Position numbers and translations under genes: made by a program
Part shown: one piece after another, positions 29,653-37,621 of the stretch
Layout: the number at the start of each line of letters is the position of its first letter
Position numbering within the stretch: position 1 is the stretch's first letter
Assembly: GCA_017466325.1 (NCBI GenBank)
Contig: JAFTUK010000005.1
Location: 1-64,000 of the forward strand
DNA: 64,000 nucleotides
Direction: 5' to 3'
From: Bacteroidaceae bacterium
GTDB lineage: Bacteria > Bacteroidota > Bacteroidia > Bacteroidales > Bacteroidaceae
The notes under the pieces: model-generated
Database searches by the model: none
What the model saw: the letters and a program-made list of their open reading frames with translations, nothing else
What the model was told of the DNA's origin: nothing

Positions 29653-32253
29653 TTATTGTACTACTATGGTCTTGCCGTCTACGATGTAGAGTCCTGGTTC
29701 GAGACCGTTGAGTGCATTCAGGTATGGAACCTTGTTGCGTACCAGTATGCCGCCGATGGTGTAAACGTCCACAGGACGGTTCAGGTCCTTGTCGGCGGTA
29801 GTGTCCTCGATGTCGGTTGGCTGGCCATAATCCTCAGGAGTGACGATGTCGGGAGATATGTCATACTTCTCCAGAGAGTTGAATATGTAGTTGGCGCGTT
29901 TGGTAAGCCACTGCTTGCTCTTTTCTGCAAGTACGGTATAGTCGTGTTTGTTCTTCTCGTTCACATTGGCATCGTTGTTGTGCAGGATGCTGGGCATTGC
30001 AAATTCGGTGTAGTCGTCGATATACTCCAAGAGTTCCTGTAAACGGTCCTCTGCCATGAAGTTGACCCACTCCTTGTAGTAGGCACGCTTGCCGGCAGCA
30101 CTGTTGCGCAGGGCATTGTAGAACTGGTAACCGGCCTTGTTGTTGTAGTACACACCGCTGAACAGATCCATGTCGGCACCATAGATGAAGTAGTCCTTGG
30201 TGTCCTCGTAACCGAATGCCCAGTCAAAGTCCCATGCCGGGCCGAACTTCCACTTCTCTCCCTCGGCAGGGTTCTCGTTGAAGAGATAGCAACTCTTGGG
30301 ATGGTGTGTTTCCACGTTGCGAACGAGGTCGTTGACAAGCCAGAACTTTGCCCAAGACTCCATGTCAATTTTGCCAGCGATGTCTCCTCCTGCCTTTAGG
30401 GTGGCGGTAAGGCTGTTGATGGAATTCTGTATGTCTGTGAATGTAATGACACGCTCTTCGTCTTCCTCGCTGAAGTCCGGATCCTTAACGTTTACGGGAA
30501 GGTCGTATGTGTCATCGCGGAATCTGAAAGTTTCGTCATAATAGTCGTCCAGTTCCAGCAGACATCCGGTCGCCTCATCTATTGCTACGCTATTGTCGGC
30601 AATGCCTATCTTCTCTGTGAAACAGTATGAACCGCGATAGTGTCCGTTGATGTAGACGTCCACGGGAATCATGTGGCACAGTGCTTCTGCGTCCACCATG
30701 GCGGCTACCTTCTGGGCGATGGAATTGGATGTCATTGAACCGCTCTGCTTGTTGGCTATGAATACCCACTGGCGGTCCTTTGTCAGGTTGAAGGGAGACT
30801 GCTTGTTCTTCTTGGGCAACTTGATGCGGAAGGGGTTCTTGCTATAGGGTGACCATGTCCAGCTGCTGTTGCCACGTCCGCGTACTTCGCAATCTTCTAC
30901 CTTGGCAATGTCTGGCCATACACCGGCACCGTCCAACTGGAAGGTGCAACCCTCAATCCATTCTTCCTTTGTGTTTGTGCCGTCTGGCAGAGTCTGGCCA
31001 ATCCACTGGGAATAATCCCACCTGGTGGTATCCTCTCCGAAGGTGATGTATACGGTGGGAATCTTGTATGTGCCGTTGGCATGGTCGGTGAGGTACTTCA
31101 CGTTCACCTTGCAGGGACGTCCGAAAGGTTTGAAACCTTTCACGATGGTTGGCTCGGCCGGCTCGTTTGGTTCTGCCTCTGCCTGCTTGCAACTGAAGAG
31201 CGAGAGTTCGGAGAGAACCATATAGTTCTTGTAGGATGCCTGAGTCAGTTCTATGCGTATGGCGTCATAGTCTGCACCGAGAGCATAGACGGGGGATGTG
31301 TATTCTGTTAGGTTTGTCTGGGGAAGAGCGTCGTCGGCAGAATTAAGTGCACCGATGAATTCCCATGTCCCGGTTTTGGCGTTCTTGGCGCTGATGTACC
31401 ATCCTTGCGGGAAACGGTTATTCTGTCCGGATGTAGTATAGGAGAAGCAGAAGTTCTCCAGGGCCTCTGCCAACTGGATTTCCAGGTATGGCCACTCTGT
31501 GATGCCATCACCCCAGGTTCCGCCATCCTGCCAGTAGAGCTTTGTATGTGTGCCATTACCCCAAGTGGAATGGTAGAAGGTTCCGGCGTTGCCGTCCCAA
31601 AGGTTTTCAATCCCTTCATCGTTGTAGTTGCTGGGAGCATTGGTGCTTGTGCTTGCAGAGATGTCAATCTTTGTCTTTTCCCATTCATCCGATGTAGATG
31701 GCTCTTCCTCAGGCATGATGGTTTTCACCTCATAGATCCAATGCTTGGGTTGGGCCAGAGTGTAGATAACTGGAGATGTATATCTGTGACTGCTCTGTCC
31801 GCTTACCTGCTGTTCGTCCTCCACCCACATGGTGGAACCTTCGCTCAGTGTGAAACTGGGGCGCAGGCGCTTGCCCAAAACAGGAACGTCGGCGTTAACG
31901 ACTATTGTGTCACCGTTTTCGGTGATGGTGGCAGTAACGTCCTTGTACACCTGGTCGTTGTCGGCATGAGTGAAGGCAAAGGATAGCAGTTTGGGCTTCT
32001 CGCCTTCATACTTGTCGCTTATGTTGGCCACATTGTCCACGCCATATGTGAAGGTGGTATCTCCCTCCAGTGTCAGGGTACAGATACCATTCTCCTGGCT
32101 CTCGTCCAGGATGTACTTTTCAGGGATTGCAATCACCTGTCCGTCTTTCAACGTGATGTAGCGGATGGAGTTTCCAACGCCACGTGTTTCCTCGGCATGC
32201 AGTCCAAAGCACGACAACATGCTTATGAGAACAAGTGTAAAGATTTGTTTCAT
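29653..32253 (-). CDS. Exported CotH-kinase-family protein with discoidin-like domain
   Basis: The 866 residues comprise a signal peptide (MKQIFTLVLISMLSCFGLHA), a beta-sandwich N-terminal region, an F5/8C (discoidin)-like domain (about 195-355: NLWDGNAGTFYHS, WPYLEIQLAEAL, YDAIRIELTQ), a CotH domain (about 370-780) with VRGRGNSSWTW and the WDFDWAFGYED motif near 670, and a C-terminal tail (VYTIGGILV to LEPGLYIVDGKTIVVQ) like the secretion tails of other exported proteins in this window. CotH proteins are atypical protein kinases; here the substrate is unknown and a surface location is likely. Confidence 0.9.
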   Translation of the reverse strand: MKQIFTLVLISMLSCFGLHAEETRGVGNSIRYITLKDGQVIAIPEKYILDESQENGICTLTLEGDTTFTYGVDNVANISDKYEGEKPKLLSFAFTHADNDQVYKDVTATITENGDTIVVNADVPVLGKRLRPSFTLSEGSTMWVEDEQQVSGQSSHRYTSPVIYTLAQPKHWIYEVKTIMPEEEPSTSDEWEKTKIDISASTSTNAPSNYNDEGIENLWDGNAGTFYHSTWGNGTHTKLYWQDGGTWGDGITEWPYLEIQLAEALENFCFSYTTSGQNNRFPQGWYISAKNAKTGTWEFIGALNSADDALPQTNLTEYTSPVYALGADYDAIRIELTQASYKNYMVLSELSLFSCKQAEAEPNEPAEPTIVKGFKPFGRPCKVNVKYLTDHANGTYKIPTVYITFGEDTTRWDYSQWIGQTLPDGTNTKEEWIEGCTFQLDGAGVWPDIAKVEDCEVRGRGNSSWTWSPYSKNPFRIKLPKKNKQSPFNLTKDRQWVFIANKQSGSMTSNSIAQKVAAMVDAEALCHMIPVDVYINGHYRGSYCFTEKIGIADNSVAIDEATGCLLELDDYYDETFRFRDDTYDLPVNVKDPDFSEEDEERVITFTDIQNSINSLTATLKAGGDIAGKIDMESWAKFWLVNDLVRNVETHHPKSCYLFNENPAEGEKWKFGPAWDFDWAFGYEDTKDYFIYGADMDLFSGVYYNNKAGYQFYNALRNSAAGKRAYYKEWVNFMAEDRLQELLEYIDDYTEFAMPSILHNNDANVNEKNKHDYTVLAEKSKQWLTKRANYIFNSLEKYDISPDIVTPEDYGQPTDIEDTTADKDLNRPVDVYTIGGILVRNKVPYLNALNGLEPGLYIVDGKTIVVQ

Positions 32254-32303
32254 AATTTGTTTGTTTAGGTGTTGTTATTGTTACATTTTCTTTTTCTCGC
32301 ATG

Positions 32304-32311
32304 CAAATATA
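32304..32311 (-). promoter_or_regulatory. -7 box for the CotH gene
   Basis: Minus-strand TATATTTG, 51 bases before the ATG. Confidence 0.45.
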
Positions 32312-32405
32312 TAAAAAATATGTATAGCCGTACTTTCGCTCGTGTTAATTTTAGTTTTTTTGTGGAAAAGTATTACCCCACGCACGTGTATCCATAATTA
32401 TTTAT

Positions 32406-32413
32406 TAACTTTG
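32406..32413 (+). promoter_or_regulatory. -7 box for the amidase gene
   Basis: TAACTTTG, 27 bases before the ATG of the amidase. Confidence 0.55.
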
Positions 32414-32439
32414 CACCACTGATAATCCGCATTTGAGAA

Positions 32440-33198
32440 ATGAAGCGCTTCCTGACGATATTGTTCTCAATATTCTTGACTTGTGTCCAGTCCTTTGCTT
32501 TTACCGTGGTCATTGATCCCGGTCATGGAGGCAGGGACGTGGGTGCCGTAGGTCGTATTTCACGCGAAAAGGACATAAATCTTAAGGTCGCGCTTGCTTT
32601 GGGCAATCTCATCAAGAAGAACTATCCTGGCATAAAGGTGGTGTACACCCGTAGCAATGACAGCTTCGTGGAACTGGGGCGCAGGGCCACTATTGCCAAC
32701 AAGGCAAAGGCCGACCTGTTCATCTCCATCCACACCAACAGTACCGCGGCAGGTCGCAAGGGCACTACAGCGCAGGGTACGGAGACATACACCTTGGGTA
32801 TGCACCGTGCGGCAGACAATCTGGCCGTGGCAAAGCGAGAGAACTCGGTCATCACGCTGGAGACAAACTATAAGCAGACGTACGAGGACTTTGACCCCAA
32901 TAGCAGCGAGTCGTACATAATCTTTGAGTTCATGCAGGACCAGTACATGGCTTCCAGCGTAGATTTCGCACGTATGGTGCAGAAACAGTTTGCCACTACG
33001 GCAAAGCGAGTGAACAAGGGAGTGCATCAGGCAGGTTTCCTTGTATTGCGCGAGGTAAGCATGCCCAGTGTGCTCATAGAGCTCGGCTTCATCAACAACC
33101 GCCAGGAGGAGAAGTTCCTGGCAAGCGAGTGGGGCCAGAAACAGTTGGCTAAAAGCATATACAATGCATTCCAGGCCTATTACAAGAAGAACAAGTAG
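32440..33198 (+). CDS. N-acetylmuramoyl-L-alanine amidase (Amidase_3)
   Basis: Zinc amidase that cuts the bond between MurNAc and the stem peptide in the periplasm. The 252 residues have a signal peptide and the zinc and catalytic motifs VVIDPGHGGRD (His at about 30), SREKDIN (Glu at about 45), LFISIHTNS (His) and SVLIELGFINN (Glu at about 215). It is a single-domain form without SPOR or LysM domain. The gene for an MCE protein follows after 38 bases. Confidence 0.94.
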   Translation: MKRFLTILFSIFLTCVQSFAFTVVIDPGHGGRDVGAVGRISREKDINLKVALALGNLIKKNYPGIKVVYTRSNDSFVELGRRATIANKAKADLFISIHTNSTAAGRKGTTAQGTETYTLGMHRAADNLAVAKRENSVITLETNYKQTYEDFDPNSSESYIIFEFMQDQYMASSVDFARMVQKQFATTAKRVNKGVHQAGFLVLREVSMPSVLIELGFINNRQEEKFLASEWGQKQLAKSIYNAFQAYYKKNK

Positions 33199-33236
33199 GC
33201 CGGACATTACGGTCAGTCACATAAAAAACAGGAATT

Positions 33237-34121
33237 ATGAAGAAGGAATATAAAATAGGTCTGGTGGGTATAGCAGCCCTGGTGGCGCTTTTCTTTGGAA
33301 TAAACTTTCTGAAGGGCAAGGCCCTCTTCAATACCAACAATGAATACTACGTGCGATTTGCCAATGCCAAGGGACTGGCCAAGAGCAGTGTGGTGTATGC
33401 CGACGGTTTTGAAGTAGGTATCGTGTCGGACATCCTGTATGACTACAAGAATCCCGGCAACGTGCTCATTGAAATCAGCGTCGACCCTTATCTGGTACTA
33501 TGCCACGGTACAGACGTCACCTTGGATGCGGGACTTATGGGCGGTTGTACCATGAATATCACTCCTGCACCAATCACCGACAAAGTTTATCACCATGGTG
33601 ACACCATCCCCGGCAACAATGAAGCGGGACTCATGTCCAAGGCCGAAGACATAATGCCCAAGGTGGTGGCCATTGCAGATAAACTGGACACACTTGTCAC
33701 CTCGCTCAACCGTTTGGTGAACGATCCCCATCTGCCGGCCATTCTCGGCAATATGGAGCAGGTTACCGCGGACCTCACACATACCACCCGACATCTGAAT
33801 ACCCTCATGGGTCGCGACATACCTGCTATTGCACAGACGTATAACAAGGTGGGAGAGAACGTCCTCCTTATCACGGAGAACTTCAAGACTCTGGATCTCC
33901 GACCCACACTCGACAGCGTGAACAACACCATCAGCAACGTCAATGCCATTGTCAGCCAGATGCGCAACCCCAACGGCACACTGGGCGCACTGATGTACGA
34001 CAGAAGTCTGTACAATTCCCTGAACAGGACTGTTGGAAGCATGGATTCGCTTATGACAGACATAAAGGCACGCCCCAAGCGCTACGTCCACTTCTCCGTG
34101 TTCGGAAAGAAAGACAAGTAG
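33237..34121 (+). CDS. MlaD-family (MCE) lipid-transport substrate-binding protein
   Basis: The 294-residue protein has an N-terminal membrane anchor (about 7-24) and one MCE domain (about 37-115: YYVRFANAKGLAKSSVVYADGFEVGIVSDI, VTLDAGLMGGCTMNI), then a helical C-terminal part. It would sit in the inner membrane facing the periplasm and shuttle phospholipids. Its ABC partners (MlaE/MlaF) are not in this window. It shares a likely transcript with the amidase. Confidence 0.9.
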   Translation: MKKEYKIGLVGIAALVALFFGINFLKGKALFNTNNEYYVRFANAKGLAKSSVVYADGFEVGIVSDILYDYKNPGNVLIEISVDPYLVLCHGTDVTLDAGLMGGCTMNITPAPITDKVYHHGDTIPGNNEAGLMSKAEDIMPKVVAIADKLDTLVTSLNRLVNDPHLPAILGNMEQVTADLTHTTRHLNTLMGRDIPAIAQTYNKVGENVLLITENFKTLDLRPTLDSVNNTISNVNAIVSQMRNPNGTLGALMYDRSLYNSLNRTVGSMDSLMTDIKARPKRYVHFSVFGKKDK

Positions 34122-34214
34122 GCGTACCTGAAGGAGGAGGGGAGAATCCACCACTTAAACCGAGACTCTGATACAAGAAACATCATTACCGCCACATAAG
34201 GAAAGGAAAGTAAC

Positions 34215-35609
34215 TTGATGACAACTCCGCAAGACCAGTGGAAAAGATGTCTGGAACTGATACGCTCCAGACTTAACCAACAGCAGTTCGCCACCTGGTT
34301 CGAACCCATAAGATTCAAATCCTATGATTTCGAGACCAGGGAGGTAGCCATATACGTACCCAGTCAGTTCTTCTACGAATACCTGGAGGAGAACTACCGC
34401 CAACTCATATACCTGGCTCTGTACCATGTGTTCGGTGCGGATACTAAACTTGTGTATCAGGTGGCCGTCATCCAGGACGAGGTAGTACGAGAAGAGGGCA
34501 ACCGTACCGCCCTGTTGCGCGAACCCACATCCAACCGCATGCTCAACCGCGCTCCCGGCGTTATGCAGGCCGTGGTGCCGGCATCCGATTTCGAGTCTTT
34601 CCTGAACGTAGAGCAGACCTTCGACAACTTCCTGGAGGGCGTTTCCAACCGCCTGCCCCGTAGCGTGGGGCAGAGTGTTGCCGACTTTCCTGCACGCAAG
34701 ACCTTCAATCCCCTTTTCATCTTTGGCCCCAGCGGATGCGGCAAGACGCATCTGGTCAATGCCATTGGCGTGCGTCTTCGTCAGAAGCATCCCGAAAAGC
34801 GTGTCCTCTATGTATCGGCACACCTCTTTCAGGTGCAGTACACCGATGCCAGGATAAACAACAAGACCAACGACTTCATACATTTCTATCAAAGCATAGA
34901 TTGCCTCATAGTGGACGACGTACAGGAGTTCTCCGGCAAGGAGAAGACTCTGGAGACCTTCTTCCACATCTTCAACCATCTGCACCTGAACGGACGTCAG
35001 ATAATCATGACCAGCGACCGCCCTCCCGTGGAACTCAAGGACATGGAGGAGCGCATGCTCACCCGTTTCAAGTGGGGCATGCTGGCCGAGTTGGAGTCGC
35101 CCGACGTGCAGTTGCGCCACGACATCCTCGTGCGCCTCGTACGCAAGGACGGCCTGGATATCCCCGAAGAGGTAATCGACTATGTGGCAGAGCACCTTCA
35201 GGACAATGTGCGAGAACTGGAAGGCGTGGTGCACTCCATGCTGGCATACAGTGTGGTGCATGGTGCCAATATCAACCTTGACTTCGCACGCAAGATACTG
35301 AAGGAAAGTACGCGCTACAGACGCCGCACCCTCACCATCGAGGACATCGTGGAAACCGTATGCCGTCACTACAAGGTGACACATGAGGAACTCTACGGAG
35401 AGTGCCGCAAGGCCGAGTTCGTGCTGGCACGTCAGGTGGCCATGTATCTGGCACAGAAGCATACCGGCGACACGGCAAAGCACATCGGCTATGTCATTGG
35501 CCGTCGTACCCATGCCACCGTGCTTCATGGCATACGCAACATTGAGAAGAAGATGAAGGAGAATCCTGTCTTCAGGAAGGAAATCCGCGAGATAGAGAAG
35601 AAGATGTAA
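34215..35609 (+). CDS. dnaA: Chromosomal replication initiator DnaA
   Basis: AAA+ initiator. The 464 residues have domain I (WKRCLELIRSRLNQQQFATWF, about 9-29), Walker A FGPSGCGKTHL (about 173-183), Walker B CLIVDDVQEF (about 232-241), sensor regions, and the C-terminal DNA-binding helix-turn-helix with ARQVAMYLAQKHTGDTAKHIG and GRRTHATVLHGI. No cluster of DnaA boxes is seen next to it, so the replication origin is probably elsewhere. An ATG ATG start leaves the first codon uncertain. Confidence 0.98.
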   Translation: MMTTPQDQWKRCLELIRSRLNQQQFATWFEPIRFKSYDFETREVAIYVPSQFFYEYLEENYRQLIYLALYHVFGADTKLVYQVAVIQDEVVREEGNRTALLREPTSNRMLNRAPGVMQAVVPASDFESFLNVEQTFDNFLEGVSNRLPRSVGQSVADFPARKTFNPLFIFGPSGCGKTHLVNAIGVRLRQKHPEKRVLYVSAHLFQVQYTDARINNKTNDFIHFYQSIDCLIVDDVQEFSGKEKTLETFFHIFNHLHLNGRQIIMTSDRPPVELKDMEERMLTRFKWGMLAELESPDVQLRHDILVRLVRKDGLDIPEEVIDYVAEHLQDNVRELEGVVHSMLAYSVVHGANINLDFARKILKESTRYRRRTLTIEDIVETVCRHYKVTHEELYGECRKAEFVLARQVAMYLAQKHTGDTAKHIGYVIGRRTHATVLHGIRNIEKKMKENPVFRKEIREIEKKM

Positions 35610-35619
35610 GCATAATAAG

Positions 35620-36849
35620 ATGAGAGCAACCGTCCGCAAGTACACCTCCCGTCCCGTCAGCGATGAATTGCTGAACAGCCTTCTGGAAAAGGCTTCCCAC
35701 ACCCAGACGATGGGCAACCTCCAGTTATACAGCGTTATAGTGACACGCGATGAGGCCATGAAGGAGCGACTGGCTCCTGCCCACTTCTCGCAGCCCATGG
35801 TGACCGGTGCGCCCGTAGTGCTCACCTTCTGTGCCGATTTCCGCCGTACTACCGACTGGGCGCAGAACCGTCAGGGGCATCCCGGTTATGACAATTTCCT
35901 TTCCTATCAGAACGCGCTCACCGATGCCTTGCTCTTCTGCCAGTGCTTCTGCGATTTGGCCGAATCCGAAGGTTTGGGACTTTGCTTCCTTGGTACTACC
36001 GTTTACAATCCGCAACTTATTATAGATACCTTGCGCTTGCCGGCACTCACTTTCCCGGTGGCAACCATCACACTGGGATGGCCCGACGAGACACCGCAAC
36101 CCTCCGACCGCCTTCCGTTGGAGGCTTTTGTACATCGCGAGACCTACTCGCCATACTCTTCCGAGCGCATAGATGCCATATATGCCTACAAGGAGTCCTT
36201 GCCGGAAAACCAGCACTTCGTGGAGATAAACGGTAAGGATACTCTTGCACAGGTCTTCACCGACATACGCTATACCGCCGAGGCCAACCGTGCCATGTCC
36301 ATCACTTTGGACGAGGCCATACGTCGTCAAGGCTTCCAGGGCGATGTGCTGCTTGGCAAGAGGAATCCCCGTCCTGAATCCTTGGAGTGCGACATCGTGC
36401 GCTTCCAGAACAAGAAAGACCGTTGGGTGGCATTCGTGGGATTGCTGAACGGACGTCCCTATGAGATTTTTACCGGCATACTGGATGATGACGAGGGTAT
36501 CATGATTCCCAAGAGTGTGAGCAACGGACACATCCTGCGCCGTGTCCTCAAGGACGGTTCTCGCCGCTACGATTTCCAGTTTGTGAACAAGCGTGGCTAC
36601 AAGATTACCATCGAGGGACTCTCCGAGCGCTTCAATCCCGAATACTGGAACTATGCCAAACTCATTTCCGGTATCCTGCGCTACGGTATGCCCATGGAGA
36701 ATGTCATAGCCTTGATATCATCCCTCCAACTGGATTCCGACAACATGAACACATGGGTGTCCGGCGTGGCCAAGGCTCTGAAACGCTATCTTCCCTCCGG
36801 AGGTTCGGATGCCGATGTCTCACAAACCGTGGAGGACAACGATGAATAG
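35620..36849 (+). CDS. Nitroreductase fused to the C-terminal part of a B12-dependent ribonucleotide reductase
   Basis: The 409-residue frame joins two unrelated pieces. Residues 1 to about 230 are a nitroreductase-family flavoprotein (RKYTSRPVSDELL, HTQTMGNLQLYS, GLGLCFLGTTVYNP, and the family's usual ending LAQVFTDIRYTAEAN...IRRQGF). From about 238 (KRNPRPESLECDIVRF) to 395 it matches the late barrel region of adenosylcobalamin-dependent NrdJ (WVAFVGLLNGRPYEIFTG, RYDFQFVNKRGYKITIEGLS, EYWNYAKLISGILRYGMP, NTWVSGVAKALKRYL). The catalytic core and the Cys-rich C-terminal tail of NrdJ are absent, so reductase activity is not expected. The gene lies 10 bases after dnaA and overlaps folB by 8 bases. 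It looks like an internal deletion that fused neighbouring genes in frame. Confidence 0.88.
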   Translation: MRATVRKYTSRPVSDELLNSLLEKASHTQTMGNLQLYSVIVTRDEAMKERLAPAHFSQPMVTGAPVVLTFCADFRRTTDWAQNRQGHPGYDNFLSYQNALTDALLFCQCFCDLAESEGLGLCFLGTTVYNPQLIIDTLRLPALTFPVATITLGWPDETPQPSDRLPLEAFVHRETYSPYSSERIDAIYAYKESLPENQHFVEINGKDTLAQVFTDIRYTAEANRAMSITLDEAIRRQGFQGDVLLGKRNPRPESLECDIVRFQNKKDRWVAFVGLLNGRPYEIFTGILDDDEGIMIPKSVSNGHILRRVLKDGSRRYDFQFVNKRGYKITIEGLSERFNPEYWNYAKLISGILRYGMPMENVIALISSLQLDSDNMNTWVSGVAKALKRYLPSGGSDADVSQTVEDNDE

Positions 36850-37225
36850 TTCCGCCACTCCCGATACCGTTACTATCCATATCCACCGCCTTGCTCTTCA
36901 AGGCCGTCATGGTGTCTTGCCCCAGGAGCGCATAGTAGGAGCCATGTTCTATATTACTCTTCATATTGATGTTGAAGTATCTAGTGAAGCTGTCCTTCAT
37001 GACAATCTTGTTGGAACTGTTTCGTACGCCGATATCATACAGGTGGTGAAGCAGGAAATGTCGGTATCATCTGCTCTGCTTGAACATCTTGCCTACAGGG
37101 TGGGGCATAAACTGATAACCGATTTTTCATCTATCAAATCATTGAACATACGTATTGATAAGGAGAATCCACCATGTGGTGTTAAAGTTGATACCATCGG
37201 TGTATCAATGGCAATGAGTAGATAG
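36842..37225 (+). CDS. folB: Dihydroneopterin aldolase
   Basis: Folate biosynthesis enzyme splitting dihydroneopterin. The 127 residues carry LALQGRHGVLPQERIVGAMFYITLHIDV (about 14-41), SYADIIQVVKQEM and the C-terminal NIRIDKENPPCGVKVDTIGVSM. The ATG at 36842 overlaps the upstream stop (ATGAATAG), so translation is coupled to the fusion gene. A longer frame start at 36809 was rejected. Confidence 0.94.
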   Translation: MNSSATPDTVTIHIHRLALQGRHGVLPQERIVGAMFYITLHIDVEVSSEAVLHDNLVGTVSYADIIQVVKQEMSVSSALLEHLAYRVGHKLITDFSSIKSLNIRIDKENPPCGVKVDTIGVSMAMSR

Positions 37226-37273
37226 ATTACAAAAATTCTGGCGCAATTATTTTGTCATAATAATTAATTCTGC

Positions 37274-37281
37274 TAACTTTG
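37274..37281 (+). promoter_or_regulatory. -7 box for the cobalamin uptake operon
   Basis: TAACTTTG, immediately before the riboswitch leader. Confidence 0.6.
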
Positions 37282-37287
37282 CACTGC

Positions 37288-37535
37288 ATTTGGTTCGTTG
37301 ATTAGTCAACGATTAAAAGGGAATGGGGTGTGAGTCCCCAACAGTTCCCGCTGCTGTAATTTCCATACTTGCCTCTGCAAGAAAAGTTTTCTTCTCCTTC
37401 AGTAAGACTGAAGAGGTATCTTAAAGATAAGTCACTGGTTATAAAAACTGGGAAGACAAGAAGAAAGCGGAATAAGTCAGAAGACCTGCCACCTGCATCA
37501 ATCGATTATTCAGTCTGCGGGTAACGGATTGGCGA
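37288..37535 (+). ncRNA. Cobalamin (B12) riboswitch
   Basis: The leader has the conserved parts of the AdoCbl class in order: GGGAATGGGGTGTGAGTCCCC and CAGTTCCCGCTGCTGTAA (37319-37359), variable stem-loops, and the B12 box GTCAGAAGACCTGCC (37476-37490). The following region to about 37535 probably holds the expression platform. It precedes btuB by about 90 bases and should lower expression when B12 is abundant. Confidence 0.95.
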
Positions 37536-37621
37536 GAGGCAAGGTTTTAGTATTGTTGATTGACGCATTTCTGCGATAATTGGTTGATTCTTATATGTTG
37601 GACAACTAATTGATAGCAGAG

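Noticed and set aside
34100..34300. Replication origin beside dnaA
   Set aside because: No cluster of TTATNCACA boxes or AT-rich unwinding region was found near dnaA.
34155..35825. 556-residue open frame on the minus strand across dnaA
   Set aside because: It lies wholly opposite dnaA and its neighbour. Long antisense frames recur opposite GC-rich genes here (also at 851-1876, 5586-6977, 17769-19310, 44411-46147 and 62055-63170), and none has recognisable domains.
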